A stretch of DNA of 64,000 bases. Source: Streptomyces sp. MUM 178J. Lineage in GTDB: Bacteria; Actinomycetota; Actinomycetes; Streptomycetales; Streptomycetaceae. Within the stretch, counting starts at the first letter, position 1. Each line of letters opens with the position of its first letter. The notes beneath the pieces were generated by a model. That model saw only the letters and a list, made by a program, of their open reading frames with translations. It did no database searches and was not told the DNA's origin. A program made the translations under genes and the position numbers. Below, piece after piece: positions 35,415-43,927 of this stretch. The DNA is taken from assembly GCF_022414575.1 (NCBI RefSeq), contig NZ_JADWYQ010000029.1, positions 1-64,000 on the forward strand. The letters are read 5' to 3'.

Positions 35415-36347
35415 GTGAGACACGTCATCGCCCTCGATGTGGGCGGCACCGGGATGAAGGCCGCCCTCGTCGCGGCCGACGGCACGCTGCTGCACGAAGC
35501 GCGGCGCGCCACCGGCCGGGAGCGCGGCCCGGACGCCGTCGTCACCTCGATCCTCGACTTCGCCGCCGACCTCCGCGCGTACGGGACCGAGCACCTGGGC
35601 CGTCCCGCCGACGCCGCCGGGGTCGCCGTCCCCGGCATCGTCGACGCCGGCCGGGGCGTCGCGGTCTACGCCGCGAACCTCGGCTGGCGCGACGTCCCGC
35701 TGCGCGCCCTGCTCGCCGAGCGGCTCGGCCGGGTACCCGTCGCCCTCGGGCACGACGTGCGCACCGGCGGCCTCGCCGAAGGCCGCGTCGGCGCGGGCAA
35801 GGGCGCGGACCGCTTCCTGTTCGTGCCGCTGGGCACCGGGATCGCCGGAGCCATCGGCATCGCCGGAGCCATCGAGGCCGGCGCCCACGGCTGCGCGGGA
35901 GAGATCGGGCATATCGTCGTCCGCCCCGGCGGCCCCGCCTGCGGCTGCGGCCAGCGCGGCTGCCTGGAGACCCTCGCCTCCGCCTCAGCCGTCACCCGCG
36001 CCTGGGCGGACGCCTCGGGCGACCCGGACGCCGACGCGGCCGACTGCGCCAAGGCCGTCGAGTCCGGCGACCCGGCCGCCGTACGCGTCTGGGGGAACGC
36101 CGTCGACGCGCTCGCCGACGGGCTGGTCACGGCGCTCACCCTGCTGGACCCCCGCACGCTGATCATCGGTGGCGGTCTCGCCGAGGCGGGAGAAACCTTG
36201 TTCACACCCCTGCGGGCCGCGGTCGAACGCCGCGTCACCTTCCAGAAGCTGCCCTCCATCGTCCCGGCAGCCCTCGGGGACACCGCCGGATGCCTGGGCG
36301 CGGGGCTGCTCGCCTGGGATCTACTCGCCACGGAGGTAACAGCCTGA
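35415..36347 (+). CDS. nagK: ROK-family amino-sugar kinase
   Basis: 310 residues. The ATP-binding motif DVGGTGMKAAL, VAVPGIVD, PLGTGIAGAI and the ROK zinc site GCAGEIGH...CGCGQRGCLE are present, with ADGLVTALTLLDPRTLIIGG near the end. It should phosphorylate GlcNAc (the role shown for the S. coelicolor counterpart) or another N-acetylhexosamine. GIAGAI is repeated (about 145-156), but the loop length is normal. GTG has no good Shine-Dalgarno; a leaderless transcript from a CAGACT -10 is possible. The stop TGATG overlaps the nagA start. Confidence 0.9.
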   Translation: MRHVIALDVGGTGMKAALVAADGTLLHEARRATGRERGPDAVVTSILDFAADLRAYGTEHLGRPADAAGVAVPGIVDAGRGVAVYAANLGWRDVPLRALLAERLGRVPVALGHDVRTGGLAEGRVGAGKGADRFLFVPLGTGIAGAIGIAGAIEAGAHGCAGEIGHIVVRPGGPACGCGQRGCLETLASASAVTRAWADASGDPDADAADCAKAVESGDPAAVRVWGNAVDALADGLVTALTLLDPRTLIIGGGLAEAGETLFTPLRAAVERRVTFQKLPSIVPAALGDTAGCLGAGLLAWDLLATEVTA

Positions 36348-37681
36348 TGGCCGCAAGCGCCACCCGCGCCCACACCGGAGACCAGGCGCAGACCGGGGCC
36401 GCCGGATCAGCCGGGGACCGTATGGCTGCCGGAACTGCCGGAACTGCCGGGTCCGCCGGGTCCGCCGGGTCCGCCGGGTCCGCCGCGGACCCCACCCCGG
36501 CCGAGGACCGCGCACGGCAGAACGGCCGCACGCGCGACGGCCGCACGACGATCCTCGCCGGCGCCCGCGTGGTGCTGCCCACCGGCGTCGTCGACAAGGG
36601 GCGGGTCACCGTCGAGCGCGGCCGCATCGCCGGCGCCGCACACCTCGACGCCCCGGCGCTGGATCTGTCCGGGCACTGGATCGTCCCCGGCTTCGTCGAC
36701 ATCCACAACCACGGCGGCGGCGGGGCCTCCTTCACCTCCGGCGCCGCCGAGGACGTGCTGCGGGGCGTGGCGACCCACCGCGAGCACGGCACCACCACCC
36801 TGGTGGCCTCCACCGTCACCGGCGATCTGGGCTTCCTCGCCCATCGCGCCGGTTTCCTCGCGGAACTCGTCGAACAGGGCGACCTCGCGGGCATCCACTT
36901 CGAGGGCCCGTTCATCTCGCCCTGCCGCAAGGGCGCGCACAGCGAGGCGCTGCTGCGCGACCCGGACCCCGCCGAGGTGCGCAAACTGCTCGACGCCTCC
37001 CGCGGGGCCGCCAGGATGGTCACCCTCGCCACCGAGCTGCCCGGCGGCATCGACTCCGTGCGTCTGCTCGCCGAGCACGGCGTGATCGCCGCCGTCGGCC
37101 ACACCGACGCGACATACGAGCAGACCGTCGAGGCCATCGAGGCGGGCGCGACGGTCGCCACCCATCTGTTCAACGCCATGCCCCCGCTCGGCCACCGCGC
37201 CCCCGGCCCGATCGCCGCGCTGCTGGAGGACGAGCGGGTCACCGTCGAGCTGATCAACGACGGCACGCATCTGCACCCGGCCGCACTGGAGCTGGCGTTC
37301 CACCGCGCGGGCGCGCGGCGCGTCGCGTTCATCACCGACGCGATGGACGCGGCGGGCTTTGGCGACGGCCGCTACCAGCTCGGCCCGCTGGAGGTCGAGG
37401 TCAGTCAGGGCGTGGCGCGGCTGGTCGAGGGTGGCTCCATCGCGGGCTCCACGCTCACCCTGGACACCGCCTTCCGACGGGCCGTCACCGTCGACCGGCT
37501 GCCGGTGGAGGATGTCGTCCAGGCCATTTCCGCCAACCCTGCACGGCTGCTCGGGATATACGACACCGTAGGCTCTCTGGAGCCCGGCAAGGACGCCGAC
37601 CTGGTGGTTCTGGACGACTCATTCACTCTCAAGGGCGTGATGCGCAAGGGCGAATGGGTGGTTGAGCCCCAAGTAGGGTGA
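36347..37681 (+). CDS. nagA: N-acetylglucosamine-6-phosphate deacetylase
   Basis: 444 residues. The amidohydrolase core has PGFVDIHNHGGGG (metal site), GIHFEGPFIS, AVGHTDATYEQT, THLFNAMPPLGHR and FITDAMDAAG. It hydrolyses GlcNAc-6-P to GlcN-6-P and acetate. ATG 36347 shares a base with the nagK stop and has a perfect GGAGG, so start and coupling are firm. About 70 extra N-terminal residues, with Gly-Ser-Ala repeats from six 9-bp units (36428-36481), precede the usual family start near TILAGARVVLPTG. Confidence 0.94.
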   Translation: MAASATRAHTGDQAQTGAAGSAGDRMAAGTAGTAGSAGSAGSAGSAADPTPAEDRARQNGRTRDGRTTILAGARVVLPTGVVDKGRVTVERGRIAGAAHLDAPALDLSGHWIVPGFVDIHNHGGGGASFTSGAAEDVLRGVATHREHGTTTLVASTVTGDLGFLAHRAGFLAELVEQGDLAGIHFEGPFISPCRKGAHSEALLRDPDPAEVRKLLDASRGAARMVTLATELPGGIDSVRLLAEHGVIAAVGHTDATYEQTVEAIEAGATVATHLFNAMPPLGHRAPGPIAALLEDERVTVELINDGTHLHPAALELAFHRAGARRVAFITDAMDAAGFGDGRYQLGPLEVEVSQGVARLVEGGSIAGSTLTLDTAFRRAVTVDRLPVEDVVQAISANPARLLGIYDTVGSLEPGKDADLVVLDDSFTLKGVMRKGEWVVEPQVG

Positions 37682-37841
37682 TTTCTGAGCAACTTATGGC
37701 AAGGCGGTTGATCCAGGGGTCTGGGCCAACCGCCTTCCGTTTGGCATGATCAGGGCCCGTACATCAGCGCGCAGGCACAACAGCGCACAGCACGGCAGCA
37801 CGGCAGCACGGCAGCACGGACGTCCGCGGGGGTGAAGAGAA
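37682..37841. other. spacer between nagA and the pfkB kinase
   Basis: Includes CCTTCCGTTTGGCA-type sequence and four tandem AGCACGGC units (about 37790-37820) just before the kinase ribosome binding site. No gene. Confidence 0.5.
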
Positions 37842-38783
37842 GTGATCCTGACGGTCACGCTCAACACCGCCCTCGATCTCACCTATCACGTCCCGGCACT
37901 GACCCCGCATGCCGCCCATCGGGTGACCGAGGTCCGCGAACGGCCCGGCGGCAAAGGGCTCAACGTCGCACGGGTGCTCGCCGCGCTGGGCCGCGAGACC
38001 GTCGTCACCGGCTTCGCAGGCGGCCCCACCGGCGCGCTGGTGCGCGAACTGCTCGCCTCCCCAGCGCAGCAGACGCCGGCCCCGTATGACGCGCTGCTCC
38101 CCATCGCCGGGCCCTCCCGCCGCACGATCGCCGTCGTCGACGGCACGACCGGGGACACCACCCAGCTCAACGAGCCGGGCCCGGCCGTCACCCCGCAGGA
38201 GTGGACGGCCTTCCTCGACGCGTACGGCGCGCTGCTGCGCGACGCCGAGGCCGTGGCGCTGTGCGGCAGCCTGCCGCCCGGCATCCATGTCGGGGCCTAC
38301 GCGGAACTGGTGCGGCGCGCCCGCTCCGCAGACGTCCCCGTACTGCTGGACACCAGCGGCGAACCGCTGCGCCGCGGCATCGCCGCCCGCCCCGACCTGA
38401 TCAAGCCCAACGCCGAGGAACTCGCCCAGCTCACCGGCGCCCGCGAACCGCTGCGCGCCACCCGCGACGCCCGCCGCCGCGGCGCTCACGCCGTGGTCAC
38501 CTCGCTGGGCCCGAAGGGTCTGCTCGCCCTCACATCTGACGGGATGTGGCAGGCGAAGCCCCCGGCGCCGGTGCGGGGCAACCCCACCGGCGCAGGCGAC
38601 TCCGCGGTCGCGGGTCTGCTCTCCGGGCTCGTCGACGGCCTCGACTGGCCCGGTCGGCTCGTCCGCGCCGCCGCCCTGTCGGCGGCCACCGTCCTCACCC
38701 CCACGGCAGGCGACTTCGACCGCGAGGCGTATGAGTCCCTGCTGTCCCGCATCACCGTCACGGAGTCCCCCACACCCTCGTAA
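37842..38783 (+). CDS. PfkB-family hexose-phosphate kinase (LacC/FruK-like)
   Basis: 313 residues. The 1-phosphofructokinase/tagatose-6-phosphate kinase pattern: TVTLNTALDLTYHV, RERPGGKGLNVARVLAALG, GSLPPGIHVG, KPNAEELAQLTG and the catalytic loop NPTGAGDSAVAGLLSG. It should phosphorylate a hexose-6-phosphate or hexose-1-phosphate to a bisphosphate. The following gene is a class II bisphosphate aldolase, which fits the tagatose-6-phosphate branch used for galactosamines. GTG 37842 is preceded by GAAGAGAA. Confidence 0.9.
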   Translation: MILTVTLNTALDLTYHVPALTPHAAHRVTEVRERPGGKGLNVARVLAALGRETVVTGFAGGPTGALVRELLASPAQQTPAPYDALLPIAGPSRRTIAVVDGTTGDTTQLNEPGPAVTPQEWTAFLDAYGALLRDAEAVALCGSLPPGIHVGAYAELVRRARSADVPVLLDTSGEPLRRGIAARPDLIKPNAEELAQLTGAREPLRATRDARRRGAHAVVTSLGPKGLLALTSDGMWQAKPPAPVRGNPTGAGDSAVAGLLSGLVDGLDWPGRLVRAAALSAATVLTPTAGDFDREAYESLLSRITVTESPTPS

Positions 38784-38807
38784 CAGGCGCAGAAGGCAGG
38801 GAGCGGC

Positions 38808-39656
38808 ATGACACTCGTCACCACCGGTGAGCTCGTCTCGGCAGCCGCGGCAGAGGGCCGGGGCGTCGCCGCGTTCAACGTCATCACCCTGGAGCACGCC
38901 GAGGCGATCGCGGCCGGGGCCGAGCAGGCGGCCGCCCCCGCCATCCTTCAGGTGTCGCAGAACGCGGTGCGGTTCCACGGCGGACGGCTCGGTCCGATCG
39001 CCGCCGCGGCGGCGGCCGTGGCCCGCGCCTCCTACGCTCCGCTCGCCCTCCACCTCGACCATGTCGTCTCGCCCGCCCTGCTGCACGCCGCCCATGACGA
39101 GGGCTTCAGCTCGGTCATGTTCGACGCCTCGAAACTGAGTTACGACGAGAACGTCAAGGCCACCGCGGAAGCCGTCCGCTGGGGACACCGGCAGGGCATC
39201 TGGGTCGAGGCGGAGCTCGGGGAGGTCGGCGGCAAGGACGGCGGGGCCCCGCTCGACGCACACGCCCCCGGGGCGCGGACGGACCCGGCGGAGGCCGCCG
39301 CGTATGTCGCCGGCACCGGCGTCGACGCACTCGCCGTCGCCGTCGGCTCCGCACACGCCATGACGGAGCGCACCGCCGCACTGGACCACGAGCTGATCGG
39401 CAGGCTGCGCGACGCGGTGCCGGTGCCGCTGGTGCTGCACGGGTCGAGCGGCGTGCCGGACGGCGAGCTGCGCGCCGCGCTCTCCGCGGGCATGGTCAAG
39501 ATCAATGTCGGCACGGCGCTGAACAGGGCCTTCACGGGTGAGGTGCGCGCCTTCCTGGACGCGAACCCCGGCGTGGTCGACCCCCGGAAATACCTCGTCC
39601 CGGCTCGCGAGGCGATGGCCGGGACGGTGGCGGAGTTCCTGGGTCTGCTCGGCTGA
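38808..39656 (+). CDS. class II fructose/tagatose-bisphosphate aldolase
   Basis: 282 residues, zinc-dependent aldolase of the GatY/KbaY type. Seen: VAAFNVITLEHAEAI, LALHLDHVVSPALLHAAHDE (zinc His), SVMFDASKLSYDEN, EAELGEVGGKDGG, LVLHGSSGVPDGELRAAL and KINVGTALN. It should split tagatose- or fructose-1,6-bisphosphate into DHAP and glyceraldehyde-3-phosphate. ATG with GGGAG upstream, 24 bp after the kinase stop; the two genes are one operon. The gene ends convergent with the CBM protein gene, 18 bp apart. Confidence 0.92.
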   Translation: MTLVTTGELVSAAAAEGRGVAAFNVITLEHAEAIAAGAEQAAAPAILQVSQNAVRFHGGRLGPIAAAAAAVARASYAPLALHLDHVVSPALLHAAHDEGFSSVMFDASKLSYDENVKATAEAVRWGHRQGIWVEAELGEVGGKDGGAPLDAHAPGARTDPAEAAAYVAGTGVDALAVAVGSAHAMTERTAALDHELIGRLRDAVPVPLVLHGSSGVPDGELRAALSAGMVKINVGTALNRAFTGEVRAFLDANPGVVDPRKYLVPAREAMAGTVAEFLGLLG

Positions 39657-39674
39657 GCGGCAGCCGAGCGGCGG

Positions 39675-40706
39675 TCAGCCGGCCTGACCGGCCTTCAGCC
39701 ACACCTGGTCGAGATACGCCTCGCACTGATCGCCCTGCTCGCAGGAGATCCTGAGGTTGTTCTTTCCCTTGTCGAGGTTGACGTAGGAGTACGTGCGGGT
39801 CCAGCCCTTCTCCCAGTCGCCCTTCTTGGCCTTGGCGAAGTTCGACATATTGATCGAACGGGGGTCGCCGTCGTTGATCGTCAGCGAGGTCTTGGCGTCC
39901 TTGCCGGGGACGCCGTAGGTGATGAACAGCGTGTACTCGCCGGCCTCCGGCACCTCCACCGACCAGCTCGCGGAGCCGCCGACGCCGTTGAACACCACAT
40001 ACGCGCCGTCCGCGCCCTTGGCCCCCTTGACGTCCGTGGCGAGCGCCGCGGGCGGCCCCAGGGTCAGGGTCGCCGCGTCCTGCTTGGGCAGCTCGGTCGG
40101 GGGCGCGGAAGGCGAGGACTCGCCGTCCGCGCTGGGCTCGACGGACCCGGCGGTGGGCGTCTCGCCCGCGGGGTTCCGGGAGGTGCCGCCGGCCTTGTCG
40201 TCCTCCTCGCCGCCCTTGGTCATCAGCGCCGCGGTGATGCCGACGACGACCACCGCGACGACGGCGATCGCGCCGATCAGCAGCCCCTTGGTGTTCGGGC
40301 CGCCGCGGCCGCCGCCCTGCCCCGGCGCGCCGGCCGGAGGCTGGTGCCGGACGCCCGCACCGCCCCCGTAGGTCTCCGGGGCGGCGTACTGAGCGGTCGG
40401 CTGCTGACCGTGCTGGGCCTGCTGGCCGTGCTGGGCCTGCTGGCCGTAGGAGGCCTGCTGCCCCTGCGGGACCTGCTGGCCGTAGGGAGGCTGCTGCTGC
40501 GGGCCGTACGCACGGCGCTCGCCGACTGTGCGCACCTGGTTGTACGAGGTTCTGGGGACCCCCGGCTGCTGCGCGGCGGGACCCGGGTAGCCGTATCCGC
40601 CGCCCTGACGGGGCGGGTTGGCGCCCGATGCCTGCCCGTCCGCGTACAGGTAGCCGAACGGGTCGTCGTCCTCGGGCGTGCTCGCGCCGTTCTTCGCGGC
40701 CGTCAT
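39675..40706 (-). CDS. membrane-anchored carbohydrate-binding (CBM35-like) protein
   Basis: 343 residues. Residues 1-135 are a cytoplasmic, Gln/Pro/Gly-rich segment with QHGQQAQHGQQ and YGQQ repeats; about 138-162 is a transmembrane helix (LLIGAIAVVAVVVVGITAAL); then a Glu/Ser/Pro linker and a C-terminal beta-sandwich (about 215-343: AYVVFNGVGGSASWSVEVPE, NNLRISCEQGDQCEAYLDQV) resembling CBM35/CBM6. It should display a sugar-binding domain outside the membrane. It lies beside the aldolase gene but on the opposite strand. Confidence 0.85.
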   Translation of the reverse strand: MTAAKNGASTPEDDDPFGYLYADGQASGANPPRQGGGYGYPGPAAQQPGVPRTSYNQVRTVGERRAYGPQQQPPYGQQVPQGQQASYGQQAQHGQQAQHGQQPTAQYAAPETYGGGAGVRHQPPAGAPGQGGGRGGPNTKGLLIGAIAVVAVVVVGITAALMTKGGEEDDKAGGTSRNPAGETPTAGSVEPSADGESSPSAPPTELPKQDAATLTLGPPAALATDVKGAKGADGAYVVFNGVGGSASWSVEVPEAGEYTLFITYGVPGKDAKTSLTINDGDPRSINMSNFAKAKKGDWEKGWTRTYSYVNLDKGKNNLRISCEQGDQCEAYLDQVWLKAGQAG

Positions 40707-40821
40707 CCCTAGTCACTCCTTACCCTGTCGTCGGCACAATGCCGACGCGGGCGAGCCTACCCGGTTCGGAGTAACGCAAGGGGCCAGGTTTGGCGCAGCA
40801 CGCGGCTTTGTCCCCTCGGAC

Positions 40822-42549
40822 TCATCCCGCCCTGCGGTGGACCTTGGCGCGTGACCGCTTCTCCACGTACATCCGCTGGTCCGCCGAGGTCAGAATCTCG
40901 TCCACGGTCATTCCGCACTCCGCCCAGCCGATGCCGAAGCTCGCGCCGACGCGTACGCCGCGGCCGCCCACCCTGATGGGCAGGATGATCGCGTTCCGGA
41001 GGCGTACGGCCAGGTCTGCGGCGTCGGCCGCCCCCAGGCCGTCGGCGAGGACGACGAATTCGTCACCGCCGAGCCGGGCGACCGTGTCCCCTTCCCGTAC
41101 GCCGGTGGTGAGTCGCCGGGCGACCTCGACCAGGACGGCGTCCCCGGTCTGGTGGCCGAAGCGGTCGTTGATCGACTTGAAACCGTCGAGATCGCAGAAG
41201 AGGACCGCGAGCCCCTTGGCGCCGTCGTCGACCTCGGCGTCGGGGGCGACGGCGTGGACATGGTGGTCGTACGCGCCGGAGGAGGCGACCGCGAATCCGT
41301 CGCTGCGGAAGTGCCGGGGGTCGCCGTGGTCGCCCTCGTATCGCTCGTAGCTCTCGTAGTTCTCGTAGCTCTCGTAGTACGGCGTGTCGTAGGCGTCGTG
41401 CGCCTCGTACGCGTCGCCGTAGGCGTCCGGGTGGCCGGACTCACCCGGCCGGGCGCGCGCGGCAGGCGGCCGTTCGCACAGCCGGGCGCTGAGGCGGGCG
41501 CGCAGCTCGGCGCTGTTGGGCAGACCGGTGAGGGAGTCGTGCGAGGCGCGGTGGGCAAGCTGGAGCTCGTGCCGCTTGCGCTCCTCGATGTCCTCGACGT
41601 GGGTCAGCAGGAAGCGGGGGCCGTCGGCGGTGTCGGCGACGACGGAGTTCCGCAGCGAGACCCAGACATAGCTGCCGTCACGCCGGCAGAGGCGTATCTC
41701 GGCGCGGCCGCCCTCGGCGGAGGTGCGCAGCAGGGTGCCGACGTCCTCGGGGTGGACCAGATCGGCGAAGGAGTAGCGGCGCATCGCGGAGGCGGGTCGG
41801 CCCAGCAGCCGGCACAGTGCGTCGTTGGTCCGCAGCAGCCGGCCGTGCTGGTCGCCCCCCATCTCGGCGATCGCCATGCCGCTGGGCGCGTACTCGAACG
41901 CCTGCCGGAAGGACTCCTCGCTGGCGCGCAGCGCCTGCTGCTCGCGCTCCAGGCGGACCAGCGCGCGCTGCATGTTTGCACGCAGCCGGGCGTTGCTGAT
42001 CGCAATCGCGGACTGGGAGGCGTACATCTGGAGCGCCTCCTGGCCCCAGGGGCCGGGGCGGCGGCCGTTCCGGGGACGGTCGACGGAGATGACGCCGAGA
42101 AGCTCGCGGGTGCCGCCGGAGGTGTACATCGGGGCGTAGAGCCGGTCCTGCGGGTGCCACTCGTCGTCGAAGCGGGGCTCGGGGCCGTCGGTGTGCCACT
42201 GGGGGACGTCGTCGTCCATCAGCACCCAGCCCTCGGTGTGCGGTATGAACCGCAGGTCCCCCCACGCCTCCCCCATGGACAGCCGGCGCTCCCAGGAGGG
42301 CCGGGAGCCGACACGGCCGGTGATCAGGGCCTCGGCAGCGGCGCTGCCGGCGAAGGCGGCGACGACGAGATCGCCGTCCGGGCGCACGAGGTTGACACAG
42401 GCGAGTTCGTAACCGAGTCCGGCGACGATTCCGTCGGCGACGGCCTGCAGTGTGTCGGCCAGGCTCCGGGCCGTGTTGAGATCCGTGACGACCTGGTGCA
42501 GCTGCCGCAGGGTCGCAAGACGGACATAGGGCTCCGACTCGGTCTCCAT
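40822..42549 (-). CDS. cdgB: GAF-PAS-GGDEF diguanylate cyclase
   Basis: 575 residues: GAF (about 15-190), PAS/PAC (about 210-325), GGDEF (about 330-570). The active-site GGDEF is at 494-498 and the inhibitory RxxD (REGD, 485-488) is intact, so it should make cyclic di-GMP and be feedback-inhibited. No EAL domain is present. The layout and neighbourhood correspond to CdgB, a BldD-regulated cyclase of Streptomyces development. Residues about 360-445 are a Tyr/Glu-rich insertion (YYESYENYESYERYEG) inside GGDEF. ATG 42549 is preferred over 42594. Confidence 0.92.
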   Translation of the reverse strand: METESEPYVRLATLRQLHQVVTDLNTARSLADTLQAVADGIVAGLGYELACVNLVRPDGDLVVAAFAGSAAAEALITGRVGSRPSWERRLSMGEAWGDLRFIPHTEGWVLMDDDVPQWHTDGPEPRFDDEWHPQDRLYAPMYTSGGTRELLGVISVDRPRNGRRPGPWGQEALQMYASQSAIAISNARLRANMQRALVRLEREQQALRASEESFRQAFEYAPSGMAIAEMGGDQHGRLLRTNDALCRLLGRPASAMRRYSFADLVHPEDVGTLLRTSAEGGRAEIRLCRRDGSYVWVSLRNSVVADTADGPRFLLTHVEDIEERKRHELQLAHRASHDSLTGLPNSAELRARLSARLCERPPAARARPGESGHPDAYGDAYEAHDAYDTPYYESYENYESYERYEGDHGDPRHFRSDGFAVASSGAYDHHVHAVAPDAEVDDGAKGLAVLFCDLDGFKSINDRFGHQTGDAVLVEVARRLTTGVREGDTVARLGGDEFVVLADGLGAADAADLAVRLRNAIILPIRVGGRGVRVGASFGIGWAECGMTVDEILTSADQRMYVEKRSRAKVHRRAG

Positions 42550-42676
42550 CGTTCGCTCTCCCCGAGACCTCGACAGCAACTCCAGGGTTCTCATCGGCGT
42601 TCTTGTTGCAGTGACCCGGCCACTGAATCACAGCGCGCTGCTCACTCGGTACACAGGGTCAACAAATAGTGCCCTC

Positions 42677-42692
42677 TGTGAGTCAAGTCACA
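42677..42692. promoter_or_regulatory. Crp-type palindrome upstream of cdgB and flavin reductase
   Basis: TGTGAGTCAAGTCACA is a perfect inverted repeat (TGTGA-N6-TCACA) and fits the streptomycete Crp pattern GTG-N6-G-N-CAC. It lies 128 bp from the cdgB start and 149 bp from the divergent flavin reductase start. Confidence 0.65.
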
Positions 42693-42840
42693 CAAGATGA
42701 CTAAGGTGTGCCCGCAGGGCCCTTGCTCCGCCGCAACCTTATGGAACGCAAATGAAACGCAAATCCGGGACAGCGGTCCTAGGACCCTCCTGGTCCCCTG
42801 GCCCGATGCGGGCGGTCAACGGCGGAGTTAGCGTTCCGGT

Positions 42841-43407
42841 GTGCCGCAGACGATCGCAACCTCCGCCGAATCCGCCGCCGTCCCGCATGCTGAGGGGGTG
42901 AGCGAAGAGCAGTTCCGCGCGGCCATGTCACGGCTCGCCGCGGGCGTGGTGCTGGTCACAGCCCAGGAGCCTCCGCTGAGCGAGGACGGCCCGCGCGGGG
43001 AGGACGTGGGCATGACCGCGACCGCCTTCATGTCGGTCTCCCTGGACCCGCCGCTGGTCATGGTGAGCCTGCGCAACGGCTCCCGCATGGACGACCTGCT
43101 GACCGAGCAGCCGCTGTGGGCGGTCTCCGTGCTCGCCGAGGGCCAACGGCATATCGCGGGCCGCTTCGCGATGAAGGGCCGCATCAGCGACCGGCTCCTC
43201 TTCCAGGACCTCGCGTTCACGCGGGGCGCGCTCACGGACGCCCCTCTCATCGGCGGCGCACTCGCCGCGCTCGAATGCCGCACGGAACGACGCGTGGTCG
43301 CCGGGGACCACACCCTGGTGATCGCCCGCGTGCTGTCCACCACCCTGCCGACGGCGGGCGACGCCCCGCTGACGTACTTCCGCGGCCGCTACCGCCATCT
43401 GTCCTGA
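42841..43407 (+). CDS. flavin reductase-like (FMN-binding) protein
   Basis: 188 residues. FMN-binding split-barrel pattern: FRAAMSRLAAGVVLVTA, MTATAFMSVSLDPPLVMVSL, WAVSVLAEGQRHIAGRFA and the C-terminal LTYFRGRYRHLS. Such proteins reduce flavin with NAD(P)H and usually feed a partner monooxygenase; none is adjacent. GTG start with GGAG 12 bases upstream. Divergent from cdgB, sharing the region with the Crp-type palindrome. Confidence 0.88.
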   Translation: MPQTIATSAESAAVPHAEGVSEEQFRAAMSRLAAGVVLVTAQEPPLSEDGPRGEDVGMTATAFMSVSLDPPLVMVSLRNGSRMDDLLTEQPLWAVSVLAEGQRHIAGRFAMKGRISDRLLFQDLAFTRGALTDAPLIGGALAALECRTERRVVAGDHTLVIARVLSTTLPTAGDAPLTYFRGRYRHLS

Positions 43408-43927
43408 GGCCCGATCGAGTCCTTCCCCACCCACCCGCCCGCCCTTTGGCGTGGGGGTACTCCGCACCCCACTCCCGGAACCAGCCCCTGCGTCGCCCGC
43501 GCGGCGAAAGCCCGCGCCCCGGGGAAGGCACAGCTCCGCGCAGGGGAACCCGCAGGACCGGGAAACCCGCGCGGCGGCCCGCGCCTCCCGGGAGGGCGTG
43601 GCCCGACCAGCGGAGCCCCGAGCGACCGCGGAAGCCCGCACGACGAAACCCGCGCACCAAGGCCGCCCGGCACGAAACACCCCACACCCCAAGGGCAGGC
43701 AAGCGCGGAAACACACCATGCAGCGGAGCCCCGAGCGACCGCGGAAGCCACACGACGAAACCCACGCACCAAGGCCGCCCGGCACGAAGCACCCCACAAC
43801 TCAGGGGCGGGCGGGTGGGAAACGCCCCGCGCGGGCGGCGCGCCGGGCGGGCGAGTGCCCGTGACGCAAGGGGGCGGGCGGGGCAGACCCCGCCCGGGGG
43901 GCGTGGGGGTACCGCGCCCCCACAGGG
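43408..43927. repeat. intergenic region with a 78-bp direct repeat
   Basis: No gene. A block of about 78 bp starting CAGCGGAGCCCCGAGCGACC occurs at 43608-43686 and 43721-43798 with about 90 percent identity by eye; upstream sequence has fainter copies. The 5' end is followed by GC-rich hairpin sequence. Confidence 0.75.

Noticed and set aside
35838..35873. In-frame duplication disrupting NagK (GIAGAI twice)
   Set aside because: The loop between the phosphate motif and GEIGH has normal length for the ROK family, so this looks like local similarity, not an insertion.
42550..42840. BldD binding site before cdgB
   Set aside because: cdgB is a known BldD target, but I could not find a clean TNAC-N5-GTNA box by eye; left unassigned.
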